From assembly GCF_024448695.1 (NCBI RefSeq), contig NZ_JAMOHY010000021.1, forward strand, positions 1-52,796: a stretch of 52,796 nucleotides of DNA, given 5' to 3'. This document shows positions 27,834-37,444 of the stretch, piece by piece. The stretch comes from Stutzerimonas stutzeri. GTDB taxonomy: Bacteria; Pseudomonadota; Gammaproteobacteria; Pseudomonadales; Pseudomonadaceae. Made by a program: the position numbers and the translations under genes. Numbering within the stretch: position 1 is the stretch's first letter; each line of letters opens with the position of its first letter. The notes under the pieces are model-generated. The model did no database searches. It saw only the letters and a list, made by a program, of their open reading frames with translations, and was not told the DNA's origin.

Positions 27834-30082
27834 TGCCCCCCTTTTCCTCTCGCTCGCTCATCGCTCTGATCGCCGCTGGACTGCTTTTCGCACCCCTGCC
27901 TTCGCTGGCTGCCGAGCCGGGCATCGAGCGCGCCGAAACACAGCAGGACGGCTGGACGATCAATCTCAAGGACGCAGACATTCGTGCGTTCGTGGACCAC
28001 ATCAGCCAGCTCACCGGGCAGACGTTCATCGTCGATCCGCGCGTCAGAGGTCAGGTCAGCGTGGTGTCATCAACCACACTCTCGTTGGCCGAGGTCTACC
28101 AACTGTTCCTCTCGGTGATGGCCACGCATGGCTACAGCGTCCTGACCCAGGGTGGCGTGGCGCGTATCCTGCCCAACGCCGAGGCCAAGACCGAAGCCGG
28201 TGGCGGGCCAAGCGGTGGCGACCTGCTGGAAACCCGTGTCATCCAGGTGCAGCATACCTCTGCCACAGAGCTGATTCCGCTGATACGACCGCTGGTACCG
28301 CAGTACGGCCATCTGGCAGCCGTCAGCTCCGCCAATGCACTGATCATCAGTGACCGCAGTGCGAACATCGCCCGACTGGAAAAGCTGATCCGCCAGCTTG
28401 ATCGCGCCCAGACCGGCGATCACAGCATTGTGGATCTGCAATACGGCTGGGCTACGGATATCGCCGAAGTGCTGCGCAACACCCTCGCACGTGGCGAGGC
28501 AAGGGATACGGCCGGCGCGCAGATCATTGCCGACTCACGCACAAACCGGCTGATCTTCACCGGCCCGGAACAGGCCCGGCAGAAGCTCGCCAGCCTGGCG
28601 CAGACACTGGACACACCCAGCACCCGATCGGCCAACACCCGGGTAATCCGCCTGCGCCACAATGATGCCAAGGCACTGGCGGAAACCCTGGGCGACTTCT
28701 CGGAAAGCCTCGCCGCGCCAGCTGAAGGCGAGATGAGCAGCGGACGCATTCAGAGCACCCTCATCCGCGCCGATGAAAGCCTCAACGCGCTGGTGATGCT
28801 GGCCGAACCGGAGTTGCTCGGCATGCTGGAATCCATCGTCCGCCAGCTCGACATTCCGCGCGCGCAGGTCATGGTCGAAGCGGCCATTGTTGAGGTTTCC
28901 GGTGACATAACCGATGCGCTGGGCGTGCAGTGGGCGGTGGATGCACGTGGCGGCACAGGTGGTGCCGGAGGCGTCAGTTTCGGCAATACCGGGCTTTCCA
29001 TTGGCCGCGTACTCAATGCGATCAACGACAACGAGATTCCCAACAACCTGCCCGACGGCGCCATCATCGGCATCGGCACACGCAGCTTCGGCGCGCTGAT
29101 CACCGCACTGTCGGCCAACAGCAAAAGCAACCTGCTCTCCACCCCCAGCCTGCTGACGCTGGACAACCAGGAGGCAGAAATCCTCGTCGGCCAGAACGTC
29201 CCCTTCCAGACGGGTAGCTACACCACCGATGCCTCGGGGGCGAACAACCCCTTCACCACCATCGAGCGACAGGATATCGGTGTCACGCTCAAGGTCACTC
29301 CACATATCAACGAGGGTGCCACGCTGCGGCTGCAGATCGAACAGGAAATCTCCTCCATCGCACCCAGCGCCAGCCTGACGGCGCAGGCGGTCGATCTGGT
29401 GACCAACAAGCGTTCGATCAAGAGCACCATTCTTGCCGAGGACGGCCAGGTGATCGTGCTGGGAGGGCTGATCCAGGACGACGTGACCCAGACCAATTCC
29501 AAGGTGCCGCTGCTGGGTGACATCCCTCTGTTGGGCGCACTGTTTCGCTCGACCCAGGAGAGCCACATCAAGCGCAATCTGATGGTGTTCCTGCGGCCAA
29601 CGGTGATCAGGGACCGCGCAGGGCTGGCGGCGCTCTCCGGGAAGAAATACAGCGATATCCGGGTTATCGAGACCGATTCCGGCAGCCCGAGCATCCTGCC
29701 CGCGACTCCCGAGAGACTTTTCGATGGTCAGGGTCAGCCGGCACCCGCCATCGACCTGCGCCCCGGCGAGCCAGAGCGCCGCAGCAGCGCACCCGCAACG
29801 CCGGCGCCAGCCTTCAGCCCGCCGACACGCACCACGGAGCCTGCGGCTGTGCGGAGCGGATGGGCGATACAACTGGCGAGCCTGAGAAACCGCGATAATG
29901 CGACAGCACTTCGTGACAAGCTGACCGCCGAAGGCTTCGATGCCTATATCCAGACAGCCACGGGCCTCTATCGCGTATTTGTAGGCCCCTTCAGCGAACG
30001 TGCCGAGGCCAACCGCCTGCGTACGCAGTTATCGGAGGAACACAGGCTGGATGGGTTTGTCGTGCGATTGGCAGGCCGCTGA
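27833..30082 (+). CDS. xcpQ: Type II secretion secretin (XcpQ/GspD) with C-terminal SPOR domain
   Basis: A 749-residue outer-membrane secretin. A signal peptide (about 1-26, ending SLAA) is followed by the N0 domain (about 38-110), N1-N3 (about 130-360) and the secretin core (about 390-600) with VPLLGDIPLLGALFRS. After a Pro/Ala/Thr-rich linker (about 625-670) comes a SPOR domain at 672-749 (WAIQLASLRNR ... AYIQT ... RVFVGPFSERAEANRLR ... GFVVR). Family members such as P. aeruginosa XcpQ are about 90 residues shorter and lack this tail. SPOR domains bind peptidoglycan stripped of stem peptides, so the tail may anchor or place the channel at the division site (inference). No pilotin gene is adjacent. 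Confidence 0.93.
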   Translation: MPPFSSRSLIALIAAGLLFAPLPSLAAEPGIERAETQQDGWTINLKDADIRAFVDHISQLTGQTFIVDPRVRGQVSVVSSTTLSLAEVYQLFLSVMATHGYSVLTQGGVARILPNAEAKTEAGGGPSGGDLLETRVIQVQHTSATELIPLIRPLVPQYGHLAAVSSANALIISDRSANIARLEKLIRQLDRAQTGDHSIVDLQYGWATDIAEVLRNTLARGEARDTAGAQIIADSRTNRLIFTGPEQARQKLASLAQTLDTPSTRSANTRVIRLRHNDAKALAETLGDFSESLAAPAEGEMSSGRIQSTLIRADESLNALVMLAEPELLGMLESIVRQLDIPRAQVMVEAAIVEVSGDITDALGVQWAVDARGGTGGAGGVSFGNTGLSIGRVLNAINDNEIPNNLPDGAIIGIGTRSFGALITALSANSKSNLLSTPSLLTLDNQEAEILVGQNVPFQTGSYTTDASGANNPFTTIERQDIGVTLKVTPHINEGATLRLQIEQEISSIAPSASLTAQAVDLVTNKRSIKSTILAEDGQVIVLGGLIQDDVTQTNSKVPLLGDIPLLGALFRSTQESHIKRNLMVFLRPTVIRDRAGLAALSGKKYSDIRVIETDSGSPSILPATPERLFDGQGQPAPAIDLRPGEPERRSSAPATPAPAFSPPTRTTEPAAVRSGWAIQLASLRNRDNATALRDKLTAEGFDAYIQTATGLYRVFVGPFSERAEANRLRTQLSEEHRLDGFVVRLAGR

Positions 30083-30134
30083 AAGACCCTTATTCCACGG
30101 GCCGGGGCAATGCCGAGCCTGAGAACCACCGTAT

Positions 30135-30214
30135 GGTAGGAGCGGACTTGTCCGCGAGCTTTGTTTTTGAAGTTCCAGTCCCAAAAACTCGCGGACGAGT
30201 CCGCTCCCACAAAA
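30135..30214. repeat. REP-like element, GGAGCGGACTTGTCC type
   Basis: Two facing copies: GGTAGGAGCGGACTTGTCC (from 30135) and CTCGCGGACGAGTCCGCTCC (30188-30207), each itself palindromic, separated by about 28 bases. It is the same family as 21099-21164. It lies between the convergent xcpQ and metZ genes and could terminate both. Confidence 0.75.
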
Positions 30215-30246
30215 TCGGCGTGCAGGCCCAGCGGGCCCGCTGTTTG

Positions 30247-31458
30247 TCAAAGCGCAGCCAATCCCCTGGCCAGGTCAGCCTTGAGATCAGCCAGATCTTC
30301 CAGGCCCACCGCAACACGAATCAGATTGTCGCGAATCCCCGCCGTGGCGCGCTCTTCCGGCGAGAGACGGCCATGGGTCGTTGAACCCGGATGGGTGATG
30401 GTCGTTTTGCTGTCACCGAGGTTGGCCGTAATGGAAATCAACCGGGTCGCATCGATGAAACGCCAGGCTCCTTCCTTGCCACCTTCCACGTCAAAACTCA
30501 GCACGGCGCCGAAGCCTTTCTGCTGCCGCTTGGCCAGCTCATGCTGCGGGTGGCTGGGCAGGCCGGCGTAATAGACCTTTTCGATGCCTGGCTGCTGCTC
30601 CAGCCATTCGGCCAGTGCCTGCGCGCTGGCGCAATGCGCCTGCATGCGCAGACGCAAGGTCTCCAGCCCCTTGAGAAATACCCAGGCGTTGAACGGGCTG
30701 AGGGTCGGCCCGGCGGTGCGCAGGAAACCCACCACTTCTTTCATCTGTTCGGCACGACCGGCAACGACGCCACCCAGGCAACGCCCTTGGCCGTCGATGT
30801 ACTTGGTCGCCGAATGTATGACGATATCAGCGCCCAGCGCCAGCGGCTGTTGCAAGGCAGGCGTACAGAAGCAATTGTCCACCGCCAGCATTGCACCCTT
30901 GGCATGGCACAGCTGCGCCAGCACCTCGATATCCACCAGCTCGGCCAGCGGGTTGGAGGGTGACTCGACGAAAACAAGCTTGGTATTGGCCTTGAAGGCC
31001 GGTTCCCAGGCATCCACATCGATCAGCGGCACGTAATCGACTTCGAGCCCGAAACGTTTCAGGTACTTCTCAAACAGCGAAACGGTAGCGCCGAAGACAC
31101 TGCGCGACACCAGCACATGGTCGCCCGCCGAACACAGGCTCATCACCATCGCCAGGATCGCCGCCATGCCGGAAGCTGTTGCCACAGCCTGCTCGGCGCC
31201 TTCCAGGGCGGCAATGCGCTCCTCGAAAGCACGTACGGTGGGGTTGGTGTAACGGGAGTAAACGTTACCCGGCACCTCACCGGAAAAACGTGCCGCCGCA
31301 TCGGCAGCACTGCGGAAGACGTAGCTGGAGGTGAAGAACAGCGGCTCTCCATGCTCGCCCTCCGGTGAGCGGTGCTGGCCCGCGCGCACCGCCAGCGTGT
31401 CGATGCCGACGCCCGACAGGTCACTGTCCAGCCGGCCCGCATCCCATTGGTCAGTCAT
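30247..31458 (-). CDS. metZ: O-succinylhomoserine sulfhydrylase
   Basis: A 403-residue PLP enzyme of the Cys/Met metabolism family. The PLP lysine is Lys219 in HSATKYIDGQG, and SRYTNPTVRAFEERIAALEGAE marks the family N-terminal region. In Pseudomonas the enzyme at this position, next to purF, makes homocysteine from O-succinylhomoserine and sulfide; that specificity comes from context. Only 45 bases separate it from purF upstream, so the two are probably co-transcribed. Confidence 0.93.
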   Translation of the reverse strand: MTDQWDAGRLDSDLSGVGIDTLAVRAGQHRSPEGEHGEPLFFTSSYVFRSAADAAARFSGEVPGNVYSRYTNPTVRAFEERIAALEGAEQAVATASGMAAILAMVMSLCSAGDHVLVSRSVFGATVSLFEKYLKRFGLEVDYVPLIDVDAWEPAFKANTKLVFVESPSNPLAELVDIEVLAQLCHAKGAMLAVDNCFCTPALQQPLALGADIVIHSATKYIDGQGRCLGGVVAGRAEQMKEVVGFLRTAGPTLSPFNAWVFLKGLETLRLRMQAHCASAQALAEWLEQQPGIEKVYYAGLPSHPQHELAKRQQKGFGAVLSFDVEGGKEGAWRFIDATRLISITANLGDSKTTITHPGSTTHGRLSPEERATAGIRDNLIRVAVGLEDLADLKADLARGLAAL

Positions 31459-31503
31459 GATTTCATTCCACGCAGGAGCAGGCCGATCAGCGCCCGCTCA
31501 CAA

Positions 31504-33009
31504 TCAGTTGTTGTACAGGTCGATGATGGCGCTGCTGACGGCGGCCTGGCTCTTGCTCAGGTCATTGCGTGCCTGCTCGATCCGGTGCAGGTAGGCATCG
31601 TCGATATCGCCTGTAACGTACTTGCCATCGAATACCGCGCAATCGAAGTGCTCGATCTTCACCTTGCCGCCCCCTACGGCGTCCACCAGATCTTCCAGAT
31701 CCTGATAGACCAGCCAGTCGGCACCTATTAGCTCGGCTACCTGCTCGGTGCTGCGCTCATGGGCGATCAGCTCGTGGGCGCTGGGCATGTCGATACCGTA
31801 AACGTTCGGATAGCGCACGGCAGGCGCTGCAGAACAGAAATACACGTTCTTCGCGCCGGCCTCGCGCGCCATCTGGATGATCTGCTTGCAGGTGGTGCCG
31901 CGCACGATGGAATCATCGACCAGCATCACGTTCTTGCCGCGGAATTCCAGGTCGATGGCGTTGAGCTTCTGCCGCACCGACTTCTTGCGCGCCGCCTGGC
32001 CCGGCATGATGAAGGTCCGGCCGATATAGCGATTCTTGACGAAGCCCTCACGGAACTTGACGCCCAAACGGTTCGCCAGTTCCAGCGCGGCGGTACGGCT
32101 GGTATCGGGAATCGGGATGACCACATCGATATCGTGCTCGGGGCGCTCGCGCAGGATCTTGTCGGCCAGCTTCTCACCCATGCGCAGGCGTGCCTTGTAG
32201 ACCGAGACGCCATCCATCAGCGAATCCGGGCGCGCCAGGTAGACGTGCTCGAAGATGCACGGCGCGTACTGCGGGTTGGCCGCGCACTGGCGCGTATGGA
32301 GCTTGCCATCGGCGGTGATATAAACCGCCTCGCCGGGCGCCAGATCGCGTATCAGGGAGAAGCCCAGCACATCCAGCGAAACGCTCTCGGAGGCGATCAT
32401 GTATTCGACACCTTGATCGGTGTGGCGCTGACCAAACACGATCGGGCGGATTGCATGGGGATCGCGGAAGCCGACGATGCCATAACCGGTGACCATGGCC
32501 ACCACGGCATAACCGCCAACACAGCGCTCATGCACCTTGGCCACGGCAGCAAACACGTCTTCCTCGGTAGGCTGCAGCTTGCCGCGCACCGCCAATTCAT
32601 GGGCAAAGACGTTGAGCAGCACCTCCGAATCGGAGTTGGTGTTCACGTGCCTCAGGTCGGACTCGTAGATCTCCTTGGTCAACTGATCGACATTGGTCAG
32701 GTTGCCGTTGTGCGCCAGGGTGATGCCGTAGGGCGAGTTGACATAGAAAGGCTGCGCCTCCGCCGAAGTGGAGCTGCCAGCGGTGGGATAGCGGACATGG
32801 CCAATACCCATGTTACCTATCAGGCGCTGCATGTGGCGCTGCTGGAAGACGTCACGGACCAGTCCGTTGTCCTTGCGCAGGAACAGTTTGTCGCCGTCGC
32901 TCGTCACGATACCGGCGGCATCCTGTCCACGGTGTTGCAGTACGGTGAGTGCGTCGTACAACGCCTGGTTGACGTTCGACTTACCGACGATGCCGACAAT
33001 GCCACACAT
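31504..33009 (-). CDS. purF: Amidophosphoribosyltransferase
   Basis: A 501-residue enzyme of the first committed step of purine synthesis (PRPP + glutamine to phosphoribosylamine). The class II glutamine amidotransferase half begins with the catalytic Cys2 (MCGIVGIVG), exposed after Met removal. The phosphoribosyltransferase half has the PRPP-binding motif [12 protein letters not shown]. Length matches the family. It lies between cvpA and metZ on the same strand, the order known from other pseudomonads. Confidence 0.97.
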   Translation of the reverse strand: MCGIVGIVGKSNVNQALYDALTVLQHRGQDAAGIVTSDGDKLFLRKDNGLVRDVFQQRHMQRLIGNMGIGHVRYPTAGSSTSAEAQPFYVNSPYGITLAHNGNLTNVDQLTKEIYESDLRHVNTNSDSEVLLNVFAHELAVRGKLQPTEEDVFAAVAKVHERCVGGYAVVAMVTGYGIVGFRDPHAIRPIVFGQRHTDQGVEYMIASESVSLDVLGFSLIRDLAPGEAVYITADGKLHTRQCAANPQYAPCIFEHVYLARPDSLMDGVSVYKARLRMGEKLADKILRERPEHDIDVVIPIPDTSRTAALELANRLGVKFREGFVKNRYIGRTFIMPGQAARKKSVRQKLNAIDLEFRGKNVMLVDDSIVRGTTCKQIIQMAREAGAKNVYFCSAAPAVRYPNVYGIDMPSAHELIAHERSTEQVAELIGADWLVYQDLEDLVDAVGGGKVKIEHFDCAVFDGKYVTGDIDDAYLHRIEQARNDLSKSQAAVSSAIIDLYNN

Positions 33010-33097
33010 GCAGGGACCTCTCAGTTATTACAGGCTGATCCGGACAGGACGCAGGGTGCAAACCCCACAGCGAGCCGTGGTAAAAAAGTTGCTCGTC

Positions 33098-33610
33098 TCA
33101 ACCGGAGGTCTCGAGCGAGCCGGTCATCCACTGGCTGCCAAACCCAAGGATCAGGTTCTTCGACCAGTCGGCAATCAACAGAAAATGCGGCAGCAGCGAC
33201 GACTCACGCCACCAGGGATCCTGCTGTACGGGTGCAAGGCTCAACAAGCCCACCAGCACCACAATCAGCAACCCGCCTCGGGCCGCCCCAAAAATCATTC
33301 CAAGAAAACGATCCGTGCCGGACAGCCCGGTCACTCGAACCAGCTCACCAATGAGAAAATTGATCAGCGCACCCACCAGCAGCGTCACCACGAACAGAAT
33401 CGCGCAGGCCGCAATGACCTGGAACGAAGGCGTGCTGATGTATGCAGCGAGATGGTGGGACAGCGCGCCACCGAACATCCAGGCAACCACACCGGCGATG
33501 ATCCAGGTGAGCAGGGAAAGCGCTTCCTTCACGAAACCGCGCTTCAAACTGATCAGGCTGGAGATGACTACAACGGCGATAAACGCCCAATCGACCCAGG
33601 TGAACGTCAC
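33098..33610 (-). CDS. cvpA: CvpA family membrane protein
   Basis: A 170-residue inner-membrane protein with four predicted helices (about 6-24, 30-48, 62-90, 100-122). It starts with MTFTWVDWAFIAVVVISSL and carries the family's SLKRGFVKEALSLLTW segment. CvpA was named for colicin V production and affects envelope integrity; its exact role is unresolved. It is co-directional with purF (88-base gap), the classical cvpA-purF pairing. Confidence 0.92.
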   Translation of the reverse strand: MTFTWVDWAFIAVVVISSLISLKRGFVKEALSLLTWIIAGVVAWMFGGALSHHLAAYISTPSFQVIAACAILFVVTLLVGALINFLIGELVRVTGLSGTDRFLGMIFGAARGGLLIVVLVGLLSLAPVQQDPWWRESSLLPHFLLIADWSKNLILGFGSQWMTGSLETSG

Positions 33611-33667
33611 GGGGTTTCCTGCACAGGGGAAAAGCGATGCATTTTAGCAGAGCGACTGCCGAGGAGT

Positions 33668-33690
33668 AACAGGTCGTTTAAAAACTAGGC
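33668..33690. repeat. Short dispersed motif, copy 1
   Basis: AACAGGTCGTTTAAAAACTA followed by GGC closely resembles 52108-52131. It lies between cvpA and the SPOR gene. Weak evidence for a dispersed intergenic repeat. Confidence 0.3.
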
Positions 33691-33708
33691 ACGCCTGCTC
33701 AGGGAGCT

Positions 33709-34332
33709 TTAGCCCTTCTCCGGCTCAAAACGCACGACAAATCCATCCAGTTTCTGCTGACGCTGCAGAACATCGCGCAACCGATTGGCTTCTGCCCGCT
33801 CGATCAGCGGGCCAACGAACACCCGGTTCATCCCGCCCACAGTACGTATGTACGCGTTGTAGCCCTGGGAACGCAGGGTAGTCTGCAGCTTCTCGGCATT
33901 TTCACGACTGGAAAGACTGGCCAGCTGCACCGACCAGCTGACTGGCAGATTGGCTGCGTCCAGCCGCTGCTCCTGCGTCGCCGCAGCGGGTGGAGTGCTC
34001 GGAACTGCAGTGGCCGGTGGCTCTGCCGGAGCAACCGGAGGTTCGGCAAGCGCTGGAGCAGGTTCGATCGGAGTGGTCGGGGCTTCAACAACTGCCGCAG
34101 GCGCCTCCTCGACAATCTCGTACTCCTCGGGGAACGGCTCGCTTTCGGGTGTGGGCACCTCCACCTGCTGCGGCTCGAGAACCGGAGCGGCGGGCGTCTC
34201 GGGCATCGATGGCGCATCCATTGCCACCTGAGAACCTTCATCCTCACGATTGAACAACATCGGCACGAAGATCACCGCCAGCGCCAACAGCACCAGCGCA
34301 CCCACGATACGTTGCAACAGTCCTTTATCCAC
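33709..34332 (-). CDS. dedD: SPOR-domain cell-division protein, DedD-like
   Basis: About 207 residues. One N-terminal membrane helix follows [16 protein letters not shown], then a long Pro/Ala/Glu-rich periplasmic linker, and a C-terminal SPOR domain (about 130-203; SWSVQLASLSSR ... RVFVGPLIERAEANRLR) that binds septal peptidoglycan. The start is placed at a GTG at 34332, overlapping the folC end by eight bases; a longer frame with an ATG at 34431 reads through folC coding sequence and is unlikely. TTG at 34335 is an alternative. Its SPOR domain is strikingly similar to that at the end of XcpQ. Confidence 0.85.
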   Translation of the reverse strand: MDKGLLQRIVGALVLLALAVIFVPMLFNREDEGSQVAMDAPSMPETPAAPVLEPQQVEVPTPESEPFPEEYEIVEEAPAAVVEAPTTPIEPAPALAEPPVAPAEPPATAVPSTPPAAATQEQRLDAANLPVSWSVQLASLSSRENAEKLQTTLRSQGYNAYIRTVGGMNRVFVGPLIERAEANRLRDVLQRQQKLDGFVVRFEPEKG

Positions 34333-35629
34333 CAATGCCCTGCCCTCGCTCCGTCGCATGCCGATCAAGCCAGTCCAGCGCCTCGGCCACACAGTAAAAA
34401 GACCCGAACAGCAGTATCTCGTCCCCGGCAACCGCTTGGTCGCACTGCGCGTCGAGCGCCTCGCATACAGTGGAGTAGATACTGACCGAGGCTCCGCGTT
34501 CCATCAACACCTCACTCAATTGCGCACCAGAGCGTGCACGCGAGGTGGACAGGGGCGCAACGGCCCAGTCAGCGACGACAGGCAGCAAGGGCTCGATCAC
34601 TCCAGCCAGATCCTTGTCGGCCAGCAGGCCGAACACCGCAAGCCGCCGCCCGACCACTGGCTGTTTCAGCAGAGCTCGCGCCAGATAGTCCGCCGCATGC
34701 GGGTTGTGCCCGACATCCAGCAGGATCGACAGCTCGCGACCTTTGTACGTAATCAACCGGCGATCAAGCCTGCCGACAACCCGCGTGGCCAGCAGTGCAG
34801 CTACCAGTGAGAGCGGCTGCCAGGGCATATCGAGCAAGGCAAATGCCTGCAGCGCCAGCGCGGCATTTTCCAGAGGCAGATCGATCAATGGGAGGTCGCG
34901 CAGATGCAGCGGCAGGCCGGAGCGATCACGGCCATGCCAGTGCCAGCGATCCTGCTCGACCTGCATATCGAACTCACGACCACGCAACAGCAAGGGCGCT
35001 GCCAGGCGGGCCGCAGTGTCAATCAGAGTCTCAGGCGGCTCCGGATCACCGCACACGGCGGGCATCGTGGAGCGGAAGATCCCTGCCTTTTCGAAGCCGA
35101 CGCTGTCACGACTGTCGCCCAGCCAGTCGGCATGATCCAGGCCAATGTTGGTGACTACCGCCACATCAGCATCGACCAGATTCACCGCATCGAGACGACC
35201 ACCCAACCCGACTTCCAGCACTACAGCATCCAGCGTCTCACGCTCGAACAGCCAGAAAGCCGCCAGCGTGCCCATCTCGAAATAGGTCAGAGAAGTTTCG
35301 CCACGCGCCGCCTCGACTGCGACAAAGGCCTCGCACAGCGCCTCATCGGAGGCTTCAACGCCATTGATACGCACGCGCTCGTTATAACGCAGCAGATGCG
35401 GCGAGCTGTAAACGCCCACGGTCTTGCCCTGCCCGGCCAGCATCTGGGCAATGAAGGCACAGGTGGAACCTTTGCCATTGGTACCGGTGACCGTCACGAC
35501 TTGTGGCGCCGGCCTGGTCAGGCCAAGCCTTGTCGCCACCTCACGGCAGCGATCAAGGCCCATGTCGATGGCCGTAGGATGCAGTTGCTCAAGATAGCCG
35601 AGCCAGTCCTGCAAACTCCGGGAGGTCAT
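34325..35629 (-). CDS. folC: Bifunctional folylpolyglutamate / dihydrofolate synthase
   Basis: A 434-residue Mur-ligase-type enzyme that adds glutamate to folates and makes dihydrofolate from dihydropteroate. The ATP-binding loop GTNGKGST is at residues 49-56. The [24 protein letters not shown] region and the C-terminal DVGHNPHAA motif are present. It overlaps accD by four bases and the dedD-like gene by eight, forming a tight accD-folC-dedD chain. Confidence 0.95.
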   Translation of the reverse strand: MTSRSLQDWLGYLEQLHPTAIDMGLDRCREVATRLGLTRPAPQVVTVTGTNGKGSTCAFIAQMLAGQGKTVGVYSSPHLLRYNERVRINGVEASDEALCEAFVAVEAARGETSLTYFEMGTLAAFWLFERETLDAVVLEVGLGGRLDAVNLVDADVAVVTNIGLDHADWLGDSRDSVGFEKAGIFRSTMPAVCGDPEPPETLIDTAARLAAPLLLRGREFDMQVEQDRWHWHGRDRSGLPLHLRDLPLIDLPLENAALALQAFALLDMPWQPLSLVAALLATRVVGRLDRRLITYKGRELSILLDVGHNPHAADYLARALLKQPVVGRRLAVFGLLADKDLAGVIEPLLPVVADWAVAPLSTSRARSGAQLSEVLMERGASVSIYSTVCEALDAQCDQAVAGDEILLFGSFYCVAEALDWLDRHATERGQGIGG

Positions 35630-36519
35630 GCGTCAGCCGTTACCAGAGCCGGCTCGGCGATTGCCGGGAGCCGCTGCAGCTGAGCGAGGAGGCGGGACAG
35701 GCGGGCACGCAACTCGGCACGTGGGATGATCAGGTCGATGGCACCGTGGTCGAGCAGGAACTCGCTGCGCTGGAAACCTTCCGGAAGCTTTTCACGTACG
35801 GTCTGCTCGATCACGCGCGGGCCGGCGAAGCCGATCAATGCCTTGGGCTCAGCCACAATGACATCACCAAGCATCGCCAGGCTGGCCGACACACCGCCGT
35901 ACACGGGATCAGTGAGAACCGAAATGAACGGCAGGCCTTCTTCACGCATACGCGCCAGAACCGCCGAGGTCTTGGCCATCTGCATCAGGGAAATCAGCGC
36001 TTCCTGCATCCGAGCACCGCCCGAAGCCGAGAAACAGACCAGCGGGCAACGCTGTTCAAGGGCGACATTCGCCGCACGCACGAAACGCTCACCGACGATT
36101 GCGCCCATGGAACCACCCATGAAGGAAAACTCGAAGGCACAGGCCACCACCGGATTGTTCATCAGGGTGCCGCGCATGGCGATCAGTGCATCCTTTTCAC
36201 CTGTCTGTTTTTGCGCAGCGGACAGGCGATCCTTGTACTTCTTGCTGTCACGGAACTTCAGGCGATCCACCGGCTCAAGATCGGCGCCGATTTCTTCACG
36301 GCCTTCCTTGTCGAGGAAGATATCCAGGCGCGCACGTGCATCGATGCGCATGTGATGGTTGCACTTGGGGCAGACATCCAGGGTTTTCTCCAGCTCCGGA
36401 CGATACAGAACCGCCTCGCAGGAGGGGCACTTGTGCCACAGCCCCTCAGGTACCGAGCTCTTCTGCGTTTCCGAACGCATGATCGAAGGGATCAGCTTGT
36501 CTACCAGCCAGTTGCTCAT
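35626..36519 (-). CDS. accD: Acetyl-CoA carboxylase carboxyltransferase subunit beta
   Basis: The 297-residue beta subunit transfers the carboxyl group from biotin to acetyl-CoA in fatty-acid synthesis. An N-terminal zinc ribbon (Cys31, Cys34, Cys50, Cys53) precedes the crotonase-like carboxyltransferase domain with [11 protein letters not shown]. The start at [12 protein letters not shown] has GGAG nine bases upstream; a GTG fifteen bases earlier overlaps that site and is rejected. It overlaps folC by ATGA. Confidence 0.96.
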   Translation of the reverse strand: MSNWLVDKLIPSIMRSETQKSSVPEGLWHKCPSCEAVLYRPELEKTLDVCPKCNHHMRIDARARLDIFLDKEGREEIGADLEPVDRLKFRDSKKYKDRLSAAQKQTGEKDALIAMRGTLMNNPVVACAFEFSFMGGSMGAIVGERFVRAANVALEQRCPLVCFSASGGARMQEALISLMQMAKTSAVLARMREEGLPFISVLTDPVYGGVSASLAMLGDVIVAEPKALIGFAGPRVIEQTVREKLPEGFQRSEFLLDHGAIDLIIPRAELRARLSRLLAQLQRLPAIAEPALVTADA

Positions 36520-36744
36520 GCTCTTATTCTCCACAGCTTGTCAGTCCCGTGCGTAATCACTGCACGCATCAGGCGGATTCATCGTCGCGACCAGTCTCCA
36601 CTCGGAGCTCACTGCGTCGCCTGGGCGATACGCCAGAAGGCGCTGTCGCTGAAACTCGATCCCGTCGAACATGACGGGTATCACTCAAACAAAGGGATTC
36701 GCCAACCAGCGAATGGTAACTGGACGGCAAGGACTCCCTGCTCG

Positions 36745-37368
36745 TCACATACTGGTGCGAACCTGGCCAATAAATTCACGTACGCGGGCGGCATCCTTCA
36801 CCCCCTTGCTCAACTCCACCCCGCCGCTGACGTCCACCGCGAACGGGCGCACACGCTCGATGGCCTGTTGCACATTCTGCGGAGTCAACCCACCAGCCAG
36901 GATCAGAGGCTTGGGCAGATCGGCAGGCACCAGCGACCAGTCGAACATCTCGCCTGTACCGCCCGGAACCCCATCAACGAAGGTATCCAGTAAAACTGCA
37001 CTGGCTCCGGCATAACGCGCAGCCTCAGCGCGGATATCGTTACCGGCCCGAACCCTCAGTGCCTTGTACCAGGGCCGGTGAAAGCCTTCGCAATCGTCCG
37101 GCATTTCATCACCGTGAAACTGCAGCACATCCAGCGCAACGGCATCCAGGGTTTCATTGATTTCACAACGGGATGCGTTGACGAACAATCCGACAGTGGT
37201 CACAAAGGGAGGCAGCGCCGCGATGATTTCACGTGCCTGGGCGATACTCACAGCACGCGGGCTCTTGCTGTAAAACACCAGACCGATGGCATCCGCACCG
37301 GCTTCTGCGGCGACAAGCGCATCTGCAGCGCGGGTAATTCCACATATCTTGCTACGAACGATAGGCAA
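36745..37368 (-). CDS. trpF: Phosphoribosylanthranilate isomerase, probable TTG start
   Basis: A 207-residue TIM-barrel enzyme of tryptophan synthesis. Family motifs are clear: KICGITR at the N-terminus (catalytic Cys), [26 protein letters not shown] and [10 protein letters not shown], then DVSGGVE. The usual start lies only a few residues before KICGITR. No ATG is there, and TTG ([10 protein letters not shown]) has AGG nine bases upstream. An ATG 57 bases earlier would add an unusual extension. It is separate from other trp genes, as usual in Pseudomonas. Confidence 0.92.
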   Translation of the reverse strand: MPIVRSKICGITRAADALVAAEAGADAIGLVFYSKSPRAVSIAQAREIIAALPPFVTTVGLFVNASRCEINETLDAVALDVLQFHGDEMPDDCEGFHRPWYKALRVRAGNDIRAEAARYAGASAVLLDTFVDGVPGGTGEMFDWSLVPADLPKPLILAGGLTPQNVQQAIERVRPFAVDVSGGVELSKGVKDAARVREFIGQVRTSM

Positions 37369-37444
37369 CGGCAGATACCTGCGAGAAAAGACCCCGGATG
37401 GTAACAAAAGCATCGCATGCTGCAAGAGGCATCATCGGGGGCTG

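Noticed and set aside
31759..33354. A 531-codon open frame antisense to purF and cvpA
   Set aside because: Shadow of two secure genes with composition typical of antisense translation.
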